The position numbers and the translations under genes were made by a program. From Rhopalosiphum padi (Eukaryota; Arthropoda; Insecta; Hemiptera; Aphididae): a stretch of DNA of 64,000 bases. Shown in pieces: positions 63,855 to 64,000 of the stretch. Numbering within the stretch: position 1 is the first letter of the stretch; the number at the start of each line of letters is the position of its first letter. Location of the stretch: NCBI RefSeq assembly GCF_020882245.1, contig NC_083597.1, positions 45,548,152 to 45,612,151 on the forward strand, given 5' to 3'. Below the pieces are notes generated by a model. That model had not been told where the DNA came from, searched no databases, and saw only the letters and a program-made list of their open reading frames with translations.

Positions 63855-64000
63855 TGTTGAAATGCTTGAACGGGGTAAGCCGGGGAGCTGTCCCGTCTGC
63901 CCACGTATGTGTTATAATATTTGATACAGTCAATAATAAACGATGGCGGCGCCGCGGAAGCAATGCGAAAGCAGATCCCGCGGCGTCGTCGGTTAAAACG
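63855..64000 (+). promoter_or_regulatory. CpG-rich block cut by the window edge, possible 5' exon
   Basis: The last 150 bases become CpG-rich (ATGGCGGCGCCGCGG, GATCCCGCGGCGTCGTCGG). An ATG at 63943 opens 17 codons, starting MAAPRKQCESRSR, and meets TAA, unless GTCG|GTTAAA is used as a splice site. The block probably continues to the right, so direction and coding status cannot be decided from this window. Confidence 0.25.

Noticed and set aside
1..64000. CRISPR arrays, bacterial operons, rRNA or tRNA genes
   Set aside because: No regularly spaced direct repeats, no dense coding, and no conserved RNA cores were seen; the sequence is eukaryotic in character.

Overview
The window reads as animal nuclear DNA. 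It is strongly A+T-rich, with long stretches that look close to 20-25% G+C, and it carries simple repeats, decayed retrotransposon and DNA-transposon copies, and no gene-dense or operon-like organisation. Three signs point to an aphid or close relative: a recurrent AGGTACCT palindrome, interspersed repeats containing an ACGAAAAACGATTCTGA-type motif, and hAT/LINE remnants of the kind common in aphid genomes. This assignment rests on pattern recognition, not on a search. No complete protein-coding gene, tRNA, rRNA, CRISPR array or prokaryotic feature could be supported. Nearly all of the longest open frames are chance products of A+T-rich or CpG-rich sequence.

The firmest content is transposon fossils, most of them too broken to show as long ORFs. 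(1) 2590-2970, + strand: the 3' end of a LINE, with an RRLKR-like tail, a stop, a 3' UTR and an 18-A tail. (2) 3656-4302 and 7732-8210: two copies of one pogo/Tc1-mariner-type MITE; the longer copy carries a nested repeat of about 170 bp that accounts for the length difference. (3) 22640-23110, - strand: a decayed hAT transposase C-terminus. (4) 28220-28742: a third MITE with about 23-bp inverted ends and TA flanks. (5) 39620-40150, - strand: a decayed LINE reverse transcriptase. (6) 47545-48015, + strand: a second, different hAT transposase C-terminus. (7) 48077-48724: a piggyBac-type MITE with 13-bp TIRs, CTAA flanks and three internal copies of a short hairpin motif. Two further dispersed repeat families are each seen two or three times in the window.

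The second theme is a series of CpG-rich blocks standing out of the A+T-rich background: about 13975-14420, 32000-32640, 35640-36560, 37080-37260, 37560-38060, 38340-38720, 39050-39300, 44590-45130, 50250-50720, 51180-52330, 53260-53680, 54800-56420, 61900-62350 and the right edge from 63855. They behave like promoter, 5'-exon or regulatory DNA of one or more genes whose coding exons are small or lie outside the window. The block at 37081-37260 has a TATA box and an exact arthropod initiator. Candidate coding pieces are a 98-bp exon with good splice signals (12324-12421), an unexplained 106-codon minus-strand ORF (26397-26717), a 98-codon GC-rich frame (32040-32336) and a short exon-like stretch (61786-61920). 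None is assigned to a family.

The best overall reading is a large intronic or intergenic region of an aphid-like genome: a regulatory CpG archipelago on a bed of old DNA transposons and LINE fragments. I did not find a convincing undescribed system. The items most worth checking are the orphan exons, the 26.4-26.7 kb ORF, the 32 kb GC-rich frame and the nested/related MITE families.
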